Below are positions 1 through 7,214 of a stretch of 14,539 bases of DNA, one piece after another. Numbering within the stretch: position 1 is the first letter of the stretch; each line of letters opens with the position of its first letter. This DNA comes from Anammoximicrobium sp032229885 (GTDB lineage: Bacteria; Planctomycetota; Planctomycetia; Pirellulales; Pirellulaceae), in assembly GCA_032229885.1 (NCBI GenBank), contig JAVYAJ010000167.1, positions 1 through 14,539 of the forward strand, read 5' to 3'. The position numbers and the translations under genes were made by a program. The notes under the pieces were generated by a model, which made no database searches, was not told the origin of the DNA, and saw only the letters and a program-made list of their open reading frames with translations.

Positions 1-599
1 CTTCGCGGCACGATGCCGCGACGCTTCCGGCAGGATGCCCCTCACGACTCGCTAACGCCAGACGGCAAGAATTCCAGTTCCCGGAGAACCAACACAACAT
101 CTTGTGCTTGCAGTAGCTCTGTGTCCTCTGCGTCACTGCGTTTGATCGACGTCCTTGCCCGGGCGAACTTGCCGGGCTACGAGAAAATACGTTTTGGAAA
201 CGCAGAGAAGCTGAGGACGCTGAGATTTCGGCGCCCCGTCGTAGACGGGAGAGACGTGACAGGCGAAGCACGGCGGATGGACACGGATAGGGGGGATGGA
301 GAACAACGGTTAGCCGCGATGTCTTTGTTCGTGTGATTCGTGGTCCTCTTCGATATTTCTTGGCCCTTGTTTGGTTGCGGCTGCTGGCCGCGCTCGGAAA
401 CAGCCTCTCCGCTCGGCCCGCCGCGGCAACAGGCCTCGTCCGAAGGCTGCGCACAGAATAAATCTGAAATGCGATACGTCACACGGCGTGCGCCGACGCG
501 TGTCCGCGACCGGCGGTTTTTGTCGCTTGCGACCGCATTCGCCTGCACCGGCGCATGGACAGTCGGGAAAGAAAGCTGCCACGATTTTTCTAAGAGCAA
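1..599. other. Non-coding, repeat-rich leader upstream of gdhA
   Basis: I see no convincing gene here. Open frames exist on both strands but have no ribosome-binding site and no family resemblance. The stretch holds palindromes and 9-nt-periodic repeats. A perfect 7-bp hairpin (CGCGGCA, loop CGA, TGCCGCG) lies at 4-20, and a perfect 6-bp hairpin (CCCGTC, loop GTA, GACGGG) at 235-249. Positions 274-299 contain repeated GGATGG/ACACGGAT words, and 321-350 read on the minus strand as repeats of the type CCACGAATC/ACACGAAC. From about 360 to 599 the sequence looks unique and untranslated. Any gene to the left of the window must end before position 1. Confidence 0.6.
115..226. repeat. Imperfect inverted repeat built of 9-nt units
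   Basis: The left arm (115-143) consists of units like CTCTGTGTC, CTCTGCGTC and ACTGCGTTT. The right arm (198-226) is their inverse, with units like GACGCTGAG. The arms are 29 nt each and match at 23 of 29 positions, around a 54-nt centre that contains a further GCCCGG/CCGGGC pair. From memory, short periodic words of this kind (GACGCAGAG-like) recur in intergenic DNA of planctomycetes. I cannot check copy number here. Confidence 0.6.
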
Positions 600-627
600 T
601 TGTGCGGCGACCGCGCGGGCCTATAAT
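600..627 (+). promoter_or_regulatory. Probable sigma70-type promoter of gdhA
   Basis: A perfect -10 hexamer TATAAT lies at 622-627. A weaker -35 (TTGTGC, three of six consensus bases) lies at 600-605, giving a 16-bp spacer. Transcription would begin near 634 and leave a leader of about 95 nt before the gdhA ATG at 730. This position also argues against the in-frame GTG at 658 as the start, because the only good Shine-Dalgarno sequence lies just before 730. Confidence 0.55.
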
Positions 628-729
628 CTCAACCTTTGAAAATTTACAGACAGCGTTGTGATCGTGCGGGCCCGCGTCGTCGCAACGCGAAATATGCACC
701 ACAATCCATCCAGGAAACACGAGGATCGT

Positions 730-2115
730 ATGTCGGCGACAAGCGCACCGGTCACGGGTGATGTCACGCCCAGCATGGCCGAGCGGATCGAAGCCTTTGT
801 GGCCCAGGTCGCGGCCAACAACCCGAATCAGCCGGAATTTCATCAGGCGGTCCGAGAGACGGTCGAATCGATCTATCCGCTGATCGACGCGACGCCCGCG
901 TATCGCAAGGCCAAGATCCTCGAGCGAATCGTCGAACCCGAACGCGTGGTCATGTTCCGCGTGTCCTGGGTGGACGATCGCAACGAAGTGCAGATCAATC
1001 GCGGGTATCGTGTCGAGATGAGCAGTGCGATCGGCCCGTACAAAGGCGGGTTGCGGTTTCACCCCACGGTGACCTTGGGCGTGCTCAAGTTCCTGGCCTT
1101 CGAGCAGGTTTTCAAGAACAGCCTGACGACCCTGGCGATGGGTGGCGGCAAGGGCGGCTCGGATTTCGATCCCAAAGGCAAAAGCGATGGCGAGGTCATG
1201 CGGTTTTGTCAGGCCTTCATGACGGAATTGCATCGCCATATCGGGCCGGACTGCGACGTTCCGGCCGGCGACATCGGCGTGGGCGCTCGCGAGATCGGCT
1301 TCTTGTTCGGACAGTACAAGAGAATCGTGAACCGCTTCAACGGCGTGCTGACCGGCAAAGGTTTGGAGTTTGGCGGTTCGTTGATCCGGCCGGAATCCAC
1401 CGGTTACGGCGCCGTGTATTTCGCCCAGGAGATGCTGGCCACGCGAGGCGATAGCTGCCGCGGCAAAGTCGCCGCCGTCTCCGGGTCTGGGAATGTCGCG
1501 CAGTACACGATCGAGAAGCTGAACGAGTTCGGCGCGAAGGTCGTCACCGTGTCGGATTCCAACGGCACGGTCGTCGACGAAGACGGCATCGGCCCCGAAA
1601 AACTGGAATGGATCAAGGAACTGAAAAACGTCCGCCGCGGCCGGATTCGAGAGTATGTCGAGCGCTTTCCGCACGCAAAATACCTGCCCGACCAAAGGCC
1701 GTGGTCGGTCAAATGCGACTTGGCCTTTCCCAGCGCCACGCAGAACGAGATCGACGCCCAGGACGCGCGCACCCTGGTGGCCAACGGATGTTTCTGCGTG
1801 ACCGAAGGCGCCAACATGCCGACCGAACGCGATGGGGTGCACGTGTTCCTGGACGCCAAGATCTTGTATGGACCGGCCAAGGCGGCTAGCGCGGGGGGGG
1901 TAGCCACCTCGGGGCTGGAAATGACGCAAAACGCGGGCGTGATCAAGTGGCCTCGCGAGGAAGTCGATATGCGGCTCCAGCAGATCATGAAGGCGATCCA
2001 CGCCAATTGCGTCCGTTATGGATCGTCGAACGGATTCGTCAACTATGTCCGCGGGGCGAACATCGCTGGCTTTGTCAAAGTCGCCGATGCGATGGTGGCT
2101 CAGGGCATCGTCTGA
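730..2115 (+). CDS. gdhA: NADP-specific glutamate dehydrogenase
   Basis: This cytoplasmic enzyme interconverts 2-oxoglutarate plus ammonium and L-glutamate, normally using NADPH for ammonium assimilation. The 461-aa product is close to the roughly 450 aa of the hexameric class I family. The glutamate-binding segment IGPYKGGLRFHP (101-112, K105) is followed by the catalytic glycine-rich motif GGGKGGSDFDPKGKS (138-152, K141) and then PAGDIGVGAREIG (178-190) with the catalytic aspartate D181. The C-terminal dinucleotide fold shows GSGNVA (252-257) and then SDSNG (275-279), where NADP-dependent relatives such as the E. coli enzyme read SDSSG. The ATG at 730 is chosen because GAGG at 721-724 lies 5 nt upstream; an in-frame GTG at 658 would add 24 residues with no family match. 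It appears monocistronic, with a good promoter at 600-627 and a 548-nt gap before the next gene. Confidence 0.97.
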   Translation: MSATSAPVTGDVTPSMAERIEAFVAQVAANNPNQPEFHQAVRETVESIYPLIDATPAYRKAKILERIVEPERVVMFRVSWVDDRNEVQINRGYRVEMSSAIGPYKGGLRFHPTVTLGVLKFLAFEQVFKNSLTTLAMGGGKGGSDFDPKGKSDGEVMRFCQAFMTELHRHIGPDCDVPAGDIGVGAREIGFLFGQYKRIVNRFNGVLTGKGLEFGGSLIRPESTGYGAVYFAQEMLATRGDSCRGKVAAVSGSGNVAQYTIEKLNEFGAKVVTVSDSNGTVVDEDGIGPEKLEWIKELKNVRRGRIREYVERFPHAKYLPDQRPWSVKCDLAFPSATQNEIDAQDARTLVANGCFCVTEGANMPTERDGVHVFLDAKILYGPAKAASAGGVATSGLEMTQNAGVIKWPREEVDMRLQQIMKAIHANCVRYGSSNGFVNYVRGANIAGFVKVADAMVAQGIV

Positions 2116-2151
2116 TGTCCGAGCGGCAAGCCGAACGTCGCCCCGACGCGG

Positions 2152-2190
2152 GTGGTTTGTCGCTGTGGTTTGTCGCTGTGGTTTGTCGCT
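2152..2190. repeat. Three perfect tandem copies of a 13-bp unit
   Basis: The unit GTGGTTTGTCGCT occurs three times head to tail without mismatch at 2152-2164, 2165-2177 and 2178-2190, starting 36 nt after the gdhA stop codon. A related but inexact word, TTTTTGTCGCTTGCG, occurs upstream of gdhA around 517-531, next to GACCGC. Three copies with no spacers make this a short tandem duplication, not a CRISPR array. Confidence 0.9.
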
Positions 2191-2272
2191 TGCGGCCGTG
2201 CGCCGTTTGTCGATCGGCTGCCGCAGCGGGCGCTCGTCGAGTGTCGACCGCTGAACGAGAACATGCGCGTGA

Positions 2273-2434
2273 CACGCAGGCGACAAGTGGCCGGTGCGCG
2301 GATCGCAATACCGGCATTTGGTGTGGCATTTCGTGCGGATGACGACGCTGGCGGCGTCGAGCTTACGCCAAGCGTGGGTGGACGAAATCCGCGCCTATGA
2401 CGGCACAGCGCCGGATGCCGACAATTCCCGCTGA
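2273..2434 (+). pseudogene. Possible remnant of an unidentified coding sequence
   Basis: Between a TGA at 2270-2272 and a TGA at 2432-2434 the + strand holds about 53 codons with a protein-like composition and mostly G or C in third positions. It includes residues such as QYRHLVWHFVRMTTLAASS followed by LRQAWVDEIRAYDG. A shift of one base at the stop continues into another plausible stretch (RTPYETPGWLAAVFPG), as a frameshifted relic would. I recognise no family. There is no start codon with a ribosome-binding site, although an internal ATG lies near 2339. It could be chance, since GC-rich DNA makes open frames easily. Confidence 0.2.
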
Positions 2435-2569
2435 AGAAGAACCATCCTGTGCCGCAAGCCCTTGTTCAACCGGTATTGCGCGGTCTCGCTCGACGAACAC
2501 CTTACGAAACGCCGGGATGGCTAGCTGCCGTTTTCCCTGGGGTTTGACGCTGTTTTCCTTCGTCGAGAA

Positions 2570-2598
2570 TTGCTAACGCAAAGCGGGCGTGGTAGACT
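2570..2598 (+). promoter_or_regulatory. Probable promoter of the secreted hydrolase gene
   Basis: A -35-like TTGCTA (2570-2575) and a -10-like TAGACT (2593-2598) are separated by exactly 17 bp, each matching four of six consensus bases. Initiation near 2605 would give a leader of about 60 nt. The -10 overlaps the upstream in-frame GTG at 2589, so that codon could not be used and the ATG at 2664 is favoured. Confidence 0.45.
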
Positions 2599-2652
2599 CG
2601 CCGAGCGCCCCGACCAAGCCGCGCCGGCGTTCGAAAACACCTTGGGCATCCT

Positions 2653-2658
2653 GGGAGG
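2653..2658 (+). promoter_or_regulatory. Ribosome-binding site that decides the hydrolase start
   Basis: GGGAGG lies 5 nt before the ATG at 2664. It supports that codon over the longer frame beginning with GTG at 2589, and the protein then begins directly with a signal peptide. Confidence 0.7.
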
Positions 2659-2663
2659 GTATC

Positions 2664-4652
2664 ATGCAACGAATGGACTTTGTCGCGACCGCATGTATAT
2701 GGGCGGCGATGTGCGCCGTGCCTGTTGTCGCCAAAGCCGATGACGGCCAGACGATCTATGCCAGCGTCTGCCAAGAGGCCCAGTTCATCTCCCGAGCCTC
2801 GTTGGCCGAGCCTCTGCCTCCGGCCGCCTGGAAGGCCACGCTGGCCGAGCGCCGCGCGATGTGGCGCGAGATGCTGGGCCTCGAACCGCTGCCGGAACGC
2901 ACGCCGCTGCATGCCACGGTGACCGGCGTGCTGGACCGTGGCGATTATGTCGTCGAGAAAGTGCATTTCCAGAGCGTGCCGGGCGCCTATGTCATCGGCA
3001 ACGTGTACCGCCCAGCCAAGGTCACGGGCCGCCTGCCCGCGGTGATCTATCTGTGCGGCCACACAAAGGGCAAGGTGAATCCGCCGTACCAAGCCAACCC
3101 GCGCTGGTTCGGCCAGCACGGATATGTGGCCTTGGTGCTCGATCCGATCCAATTGGGCGAGTCCCAGGGGTTGCATCACGGCACCTACCGCGAGGGCCGC
3201 TGGGACTGGCCCAGCCGAGGCTATACCCCGGTGGGAACCGAGGTCTGGAATGCGATGCGGGCCCTGGATTATCTGGCGTCGCGGCCCGATGTGGACGCCG
3301 AGCGAATCGGCGCCACGGGGCTCAGCGGCGGCGGAGTCGTGTCGTGGTGCCTCGCTGCCGCGGACGAGCGCGTCAAGGCGGTGGCGCCCGTATGCCAGAC
3401 GGGCAGCATCGAGCATGTGGTCGTCGATCGGGCGACCGATGGCCATTGCGATTGCGCGTTCTGGATCAACCATTATCGTTGGTGTTGGCCCGATCTGGGC
3501 GCGCTGATCGCCCCCCGGGCGCTGCTGATCGCCTCTGGCGCCGAGGACGTACTGTGGCGGCCTTACGCCTTTCGCGACGTGGCCCATCGCATCCGCCGCC
3601 AGTACGCGGCGCTGGACGCCTCCGACCGGTTTGATCTGGTCGAGGATCTGACGCCCCACGGCTATACCCCTAAGCTGCGGCAGGCGATCTTCACCTGGTT
3701 CAACACGCATCTGAAAGGCGATGCGACGCCGGTCCAGGACGATGTCACGGACTTCGTCGAACCGGAAGAAAACCTGCTGGTGTTCGGCGGCAAGCTGCCC
3801 GAGGACGACCAGATGCGACGGATCGAGACCTTGCTGGTCCAACGACCCGCGCCGCCGGACGTGGGCGACGCCGCGGCCTGGGAGCGGCATCAGCAGACGG
3901 CGATCAAACGGTTGCGCGAGTTGACGTTCCGCCACATCCCGCTTGCACCCAATCCTCGGGGCACGGATTGTCGCCAGGACGGCCAGGCGGGCGAACTGCG
4001 GTTTGGCAGCTACGCTTTCACCACGCACGACGGGCTGTCGCTGTGGATCCGGACCCGGCGCGGACAAGACGCGGCGTGGCCCACGACCACGGTGGCGTTC
4101 GCGATCCAGCCCGAAGCTCGCAGCACGTTCACCGGCGGCGCCAGCTCGCGCCCGTCGCTGCCCGTCGCCTTCGCCTCGGCTGGCGTCGAAGTTCGCAACA
4201 CGGGAGCGACTTCGGTGGGGCCGGGCTATCTGTGGACGCTGCGGCGCGTGTACCCGTTGTTGGGCCAGTCGCTGCCCGAGCGACAGGTGTCGGACCTGCT
4301 CGACGGCATGGCCTTGATCCGCCGCGATCCGGCTACCGGCCCCGTCGCCCTGTTCGGCGACGGCTATACAGCGGCTTTGGCGATCTACGCCGCGATCCTG
4401 GACCCGCAGGTCAGCGAGATCATCCTGGCCAATCCTCCGACGAGCCACGAGGACCCTCAGACGCCGGAAATGTTAGGCATCCTGCGGATCGGCGACCTGC
4501 CCCAGAACCTGGCCCTCATGTACCCGCGGCCCATCACGTTCGTGGGCGAGATGCCCGCCGCGTACCGCTGGACCCAGCAGCTCTACCAGAAGCTGGGCGC
4601 GGGAGAGCGGATCCGCGTCATCCCCAACGCACAGAGTTGGGCGCCACGGTAA
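2664..4652 (+). CDS. Secreted alpha/beta hydrolase, acetyl-xylan-esterase-like, with a degenerate second hydrolase domain
   Basis: The 662-aa product starts with a Sec signal peptide (hydrophobic 6-22, likely cleavage after AKA at 23-25). The first half is a prolyl-oligopeptidase/acetyl-xylan-esterase type alpha/beta hydrolase. Its nucleophile elbow GLSGGG (219-224) has S221, an acidic residue sits in ASGAED (D295), and a histidine sits in TPHGY (H332), so a complete triad is visible. From about residue 450 the protein appears to repeat the fold: the elbow position reads FGDGYTAALAI with D566 where serine is expected, followed by a strand of type SEIILANPP. That half therefore looks catalytically dead and may bind substrate or stabilise the enzyme. 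The likely substrate is an acetylated or other esterified polysaccharide (inference). It is convergent with the next gene. An esterase of another specificity is possible. Confidence 0.85.
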   Translation: MQRMDFVATACIWAAMCAVPVVAKADDGQTIYASVCQEAQFISRASLAEPLPPAAWKATLAERRAMWREMLGLEPLPERTPLHATVTGVLDRGDYVVEKVHFQSVPGAYVIGNVYRPAKVTGRLPAVIYLCGHTKGKVNPPYQANPRWFGQHGYVALVLDPIQLGESQGLHHGTYREGRWDWPSRGYTPVGTEVWNAMRALDYLASRPDVDAERIGATGLSGGGVVSWCLAAADERVKAVAPVCQTGSIEHVVVDRATDGHCDCAFWINHYRWCWPDLGALIAPRALLIASGAEDVLWRPYAFRDVAHRIRRQYAALDASDRFDLVEDLTPHGYTPKLRQAIFTWFNTHLKGDATPVQDDVTDFVEPEENLLVFGGKLPEDDQMRRIETLLVQRPAPPDVGDAAAWERHQQTAIKRLRELTFRHIPLAPNPRGTDCRQDGQAGELRFGSYAFTTHDGLSLWIRTRRGQDAAWPTTTVAFAIQPEARSTFTGGASSRPSLPVAFASAGVEVRNTGATSVGPGYLWTLRRVYPLLGQSLPERQVSDLLDGMALIRRDPATGPVALFGDGYTAALAIYAAILDPQVSEIILANPPTSHEDPQTPEMLGILRIGDLPQNLALMYPRPITFVGEMPAAYRWTQQLYQKLGAGERIRVIPNAQSWAPR

Positions 4653-4758
4653 ACCGCGCCGGCTTGGCGAACACGGCGCGACCGACACGGGGCTTTCAAG
4701 ACGGGTACGGCGATTTCGAGCCTTCAAGGCACGGCCCAGGTCGCGCCGTTGCCTCTGC

Positions 4759-4777
4759 CCCGGGGCTTCGTCCTGGG
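4759..4777 (+). repeat. REP-like hairpin downstream of the hydrolase gene
   Basis: CCCGGGGC (4759-4766), loop TTC, GTCCTGGG (4770-4777). As RNA from the + strand all 8 positions pair if two G-U wobbles are allowed; on the minus strand the same positions become A-C mismatches. It lies about 105 nt after the hydrolase stop and has no T-tract. It resembles the CCCAGGGC/GCCCTGGG intergenic repeat I remember from planctomycete genomes, which is unverified. Confidence 0.45.
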
Positions 4778-4786
4778 CTAACCAAT

Positions 4787-4805
4787 TGGCCGCCGTTGGC
4801 GGCCA
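4787..4805. terminator. Strong hairpin between convergent genes
   Basis: TGGCCGCC (4787-4794), loop GTT, GGCGGCCA (4798-4805) form a perfect 8-bp stem. It lies between two convergent genes, where a bidirectional terminator would be useful. Neither side has a T-run, so classical intrinsic termination is not shown. The rest of 4653-4997 holds no gene I can support. Confidence 0.35.
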
Positions 4806-4967
4806 GGGCGCCGAGGCCGAAACGCCGTTTGGCGCCGTGGCGCGGCGACTTGCACGCTGCCGACCGGATCGCCCGCCATCTGAATCGAGCGCCATCCGAA
4901 TCGCGCGCCGTGGATGTCGAAATCTCGGCGCGGCCCTACGGCCTGGCAACCGCCTCTTCCTCGGCCT

Positions 4968-4995
4968 TTGGCCCTGTCGCGGCACTGGCTATAAT
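4968..4995 (+). promoter_or_regulatory. Orphan promoter-like site reading antisense into the next gene
   Basis: TTGGCC (4968-4973, four of six), a 16-bp spacer and a perfect TATAAT (4990-4995) form a promoter as good as that of gdhA. There is no + strand gene downstream. It fires directly into the 3' end of the minus-strand gene, whose stop codon is at 4998-5000. It may make an antisense transcript or be left over from a gene that once followed. Confidence 0.4.
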
Positions 4996-4997
4996 TC

Positions 4998-6512
4998 TTA
5001 CGAATCCACCTGCGTCAATATCGGTTTCCCGTTAGACACGGTTGCCGTGTACACGCTCCCCACCGCCCGGCCTCGTACCGTCACACTGCCCAGGCCCGAA
5101 ATCTCGACCGTCGCCGAACTCTCGACACCATCCGAGGCCCAGGCCGTGATCAGCCACTTCGCCTCGCTGCGCATCTTCCGCGCCAGCACTCGCAAGTTCG
5201 GACTCCCGGTGGGGAACTCGTACGCCGGTTGGTCCGAGACCTGGGCGTGCATGTCAGGCCCGGGCAGCAGATCGCCCTGGCGCAGGAAAGCCTCGTGATG
5301 CGAAAATAAGGCGTGCACCCGGCTCAACACGACGATCTGCACCAACCAATGCGGCGGTTTGTCCGGCGAAAACGCCGAGTCAAGCGCGGCATTCGAGTAG
5401 CCGTAGTACACCACCGCGCCGATCATTCCCTTGGTATACAAGCACTTGAGGAAGCCCTCATACAGCCGCAGGTCGGCATTGCCCATGGCCAGAGGGTCGA
5501 CCGGTTGGCTCGCATCCCACACCGGCGGGCTGGTGGCGTCTGCTGCCTGGAGATACCCCCCGCACACCCAGTCGTACGAGTTCTTCATTCCATATTTGAT
5601 CTCGTACCCCGTCGCAGCGAGTACCCGCGTAAGCATGTCGTTCGTCCCGATCCACCCCGACTTGTAGTACAGGCTGTTGCTCGCCACATCGGTCCCCTGA
5701 CGCATGTACTTGAAGTCCCAGCCCCACTTCTGAATGAACTTGTCCTCCGGAGCGTTGCGATGAGTGTCTCCACCAGACGGGTAGTGAATGTAGATGTCGT
5801 GTCTGGGGCAGGCTGTCCGGCAAGCGTCGGCTATGGTCTTCTGCTCGCGACCCTTGTTCCGCGAGAGGTATTCATACCACGTCTGGTCGCCCTTGGCGGC
5901 CACGATCCGTGGATCCTGCTCGAAGACCTTCTGGTTGAACCCCAACACATTGAGCCCGAACTCGCCGCCGTTCAGAATAATCGAGATCGGGCAACGTTGA
6001 CGCAGCTTGGCCAAGCCAATGGCATGGAGCCGGCCGGCCTCGTCGACGAAGTCCTGAGGAGCTTCCGGACTCAGGCACTTCGCCCCGAAGCGGTAAGGAA
6101 TGAAATTCCCCTGTGCGTCGCGGGCAAAAGCCTCGTCCGACATCTCGTTGGGAAAAGCCCGATCCACCAACACCGCCAGTTTGTATTTTTGTGGATCCCC
6201 AACGACCAGTGCCAAGCATTTTCCGTTGCGGCTGTCGGGATCCGCGAGCGCCTTGTCGGCTACCGCTTCACTGACGTATCCGGCAAACTCGACGGCATAG
6301 CCCCAGCGGTCGGCCAGTTCCTTAGCGACCTCATAGGACATAGCCCAGCCCCAACGTGATAGCGGCGGGAGAGTGTTGCCTGGCGCAGACTCCGGCGTCC
6401 TCTGGGCCCGCAGCCAGTTCAGCGGCATGATCAGCGCAGGCGGCTCTTCCGCGCACGCCACACCCCCAATGACCACTAGCAAGGCTGTCATCGTCCCGTG
6501 TCTGAGGTTCAT
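4998..6512 (-). CDS. Secreted protein of unknown family, possibly glycoside-hydrolase-like
   Basis: I do not recognise this 504-aa protein with confidence. The start is well supported: AGGAGG (6526-6521) lies 8 nt before the ATG, and the protein opens with a signal peptide (hydrophobic 8-19, cleavage likely after ACA at 19-21). The body is rich in aromatic residues and contains motifs such as DIYIHYPSGGDTHRN, YDWVCGGYLQAADA and MIGAVVYYGYSNAALDSAF. These resemble the loops of TIM-barrel glycosidases but do not match a family I can name. The last roughly 52 residues (from WLITAWASDG to GKPILTQVDS) look like a small beta-sandwich of the kind that ends many glycosidases. Its neighbour upstream on the same strand is the GH42-like gene, 702 nt away, so the two probably do not share an operon. 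Sugar hydrolysis or binding is inference only. Confidence 0.8.
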   Translation of the reverse strand: MNLRHGTMTALLVVIGGVACAEEPPALIMPLNWLRAQRTPESAPGNTLPPLSRWGWAMSYEVAKELADRWGYAVEFAGYVSEAVADKALADPDSRNGKCLALVVGDPQKYKLAVLVDRAFPNEMSDEAFARDAQGNFIPYRFGAKCLSPEAPQDFVDEAGRLHAIGLAKLRQRCPISIILNGGEFGLNVLGFNQKVFEQDPRIVAAKGDQTWYEYLSRNKGREQKTIADACRTACPRHDIYIHYPSGGDTHRNAPEDKFIQKWGWDFKYMRQGTDVASNSLYYKSGWIGTNDMLTRVLAATGYEIKYGMKNSYDWVCGGYLQAADATSPPVWDASQPVDPLAMGNADLRLYEGFLKCLYTKGMIGAVVYYGYSNAALDSAFSPDKPPHWLVQIVVLSRVHALFSHHEAFLRQGDLLPGPDMHAQVSDQPAYEFPTGSPNLRVLARKMRSEAKWLITAWASDGVESSATVEISGLGSVTVRGRAVGSVYTATVSNGKPILTQVDS

Positions 6513-7214
6513 GTCGCTGTCCTCCTGTCTTTCCCGTCAAGGGGGCTTTCTTGCCCGGTAATCTGCGGCCACGCCGACTGGCGCCCCGCCGTCGACGCAT
6601 CCGCCGCCAGTTGACGCGTTACTTTCACTGATCCGTTGGTCTCATCGCAGATTCTTCATTCTCCGCGGTCGTCATCTACGCGCTCATTCTATAACCAGGG
6701 ACGTGCCATCGTTGCGTGCGAGCAAGTCAGCGCAGCAGGCGTTAGCCAACTTGTCCGTCGGCGGCCATCGGCCGTCCAGACCGAGACGAACAGGGGTTGC
6801 GGATCGACCGACGTGCCCGCCTTGCCCAAGTCTCGCAGGACGCAGCAGCCGTGTCATCCAGTCGTGACACTCGTACCGATTGCGTTTCGACGCACCGCAT
6901 CGCAGCGATTGTCTCTCGACGTGTCGCGTTTCAGGAATCTGCGCTGATAGACCGCCGGGTGGAGTTCGTCGGCGCCGGCGCTCAGCCAACGCATGATGCT
7001 GCTGGCGGCCGCGCCCGGCCGAGAAACCTTCTTATCCGTCTCCGCCGCGGCGGCCGCGGCAATCGTCGTGCTCGCACGACGCCCAGCAGCGAGAGGAGGA
7101 GCATCGTCAGGCTGGCTCGATTGCTTGCGCGGGGCGTGCCCTTCATCTTGTTCGACGTGCCGATATCGGTACGTTTCCAAGGGGGCTCGCAAAAAATGAC
7201 ACCCTATCTGACCA
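6513..7214. other. 702-nt gap without a supportable gene
   Basis: Several frames stay open here (for example minus 6854-7192 and plus 6797-7273) because the DNA is GC-rich. None has a ribosome-binding site or recognisable family, and one runs antisense into the GH42-like gene. Visible structure includes a 6-bp inverted repeat GTGTCA/TGACAC (6851-6870), a perfect 8-bp palindromic stem CGTCGTGC/GCACGACG with a 2-nt centre (7064-7081), the palindrome CCGATATCGG (7160-7169), and a lone A6 tract (7191-7196). The A6 tract reads as T6 about 19 nt after the GH42-like stop but has no hairpin before it. Confidence 0.5.
6521..6526 (-). promoter_or_regulatory. Shine-Dalgarno of the unknown secreted protein
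   Basis: The minus strand reads AGGAGG, 8 nt before the ATG at 6512. This is the strongest ribosome-binding site in the window and fixes the start of that gene. A weak -10-like TAGAAT lies further upstream (6691-6686), without a recognisable -35. Confidence 0.75.

Noticed and set aside
2152..2190. CRISPR-like repeat
   Set aside because: The 13-bp units are directly adjacent with no spacers and there are no cas genes.
310..2286. 658-aa open frame on the minus strand across gdhA
   Set aside because: It is antisense to a clear glutamate dehydrogenase. Its residues are rich in Arg, His and Asp, as expected from the reverse of GC-rich codons, and there is no family match.
2502..4448. 648-aa open frame on the minus strand across the hydrolase gene
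   Set aside because: It is a shadow of the real + strand gene, which has a signal peptide, a catalytic triad and a Shine-Dalgarno.
5313..6359. 348-aa + strand frame inside the unknown secreted gene
   Set aside because: The minus-strand frame has AGGAGG and a signal peptide, whereas this one has neither.
6854..7192. 112-aa minus-strand frame in the gap between the two minus-strand genes
   Set aside because: It has low-complexity alanine and arginine runs, no ribosome-binding site, no recognisable family and a competing open frame on the other strand.
7185..7203. A6 tract (T6 on the minus strand) near the end of the GH42-like gene as an intrinsic terminator
   Set aside because: No stable hairpin precedes the T-run.
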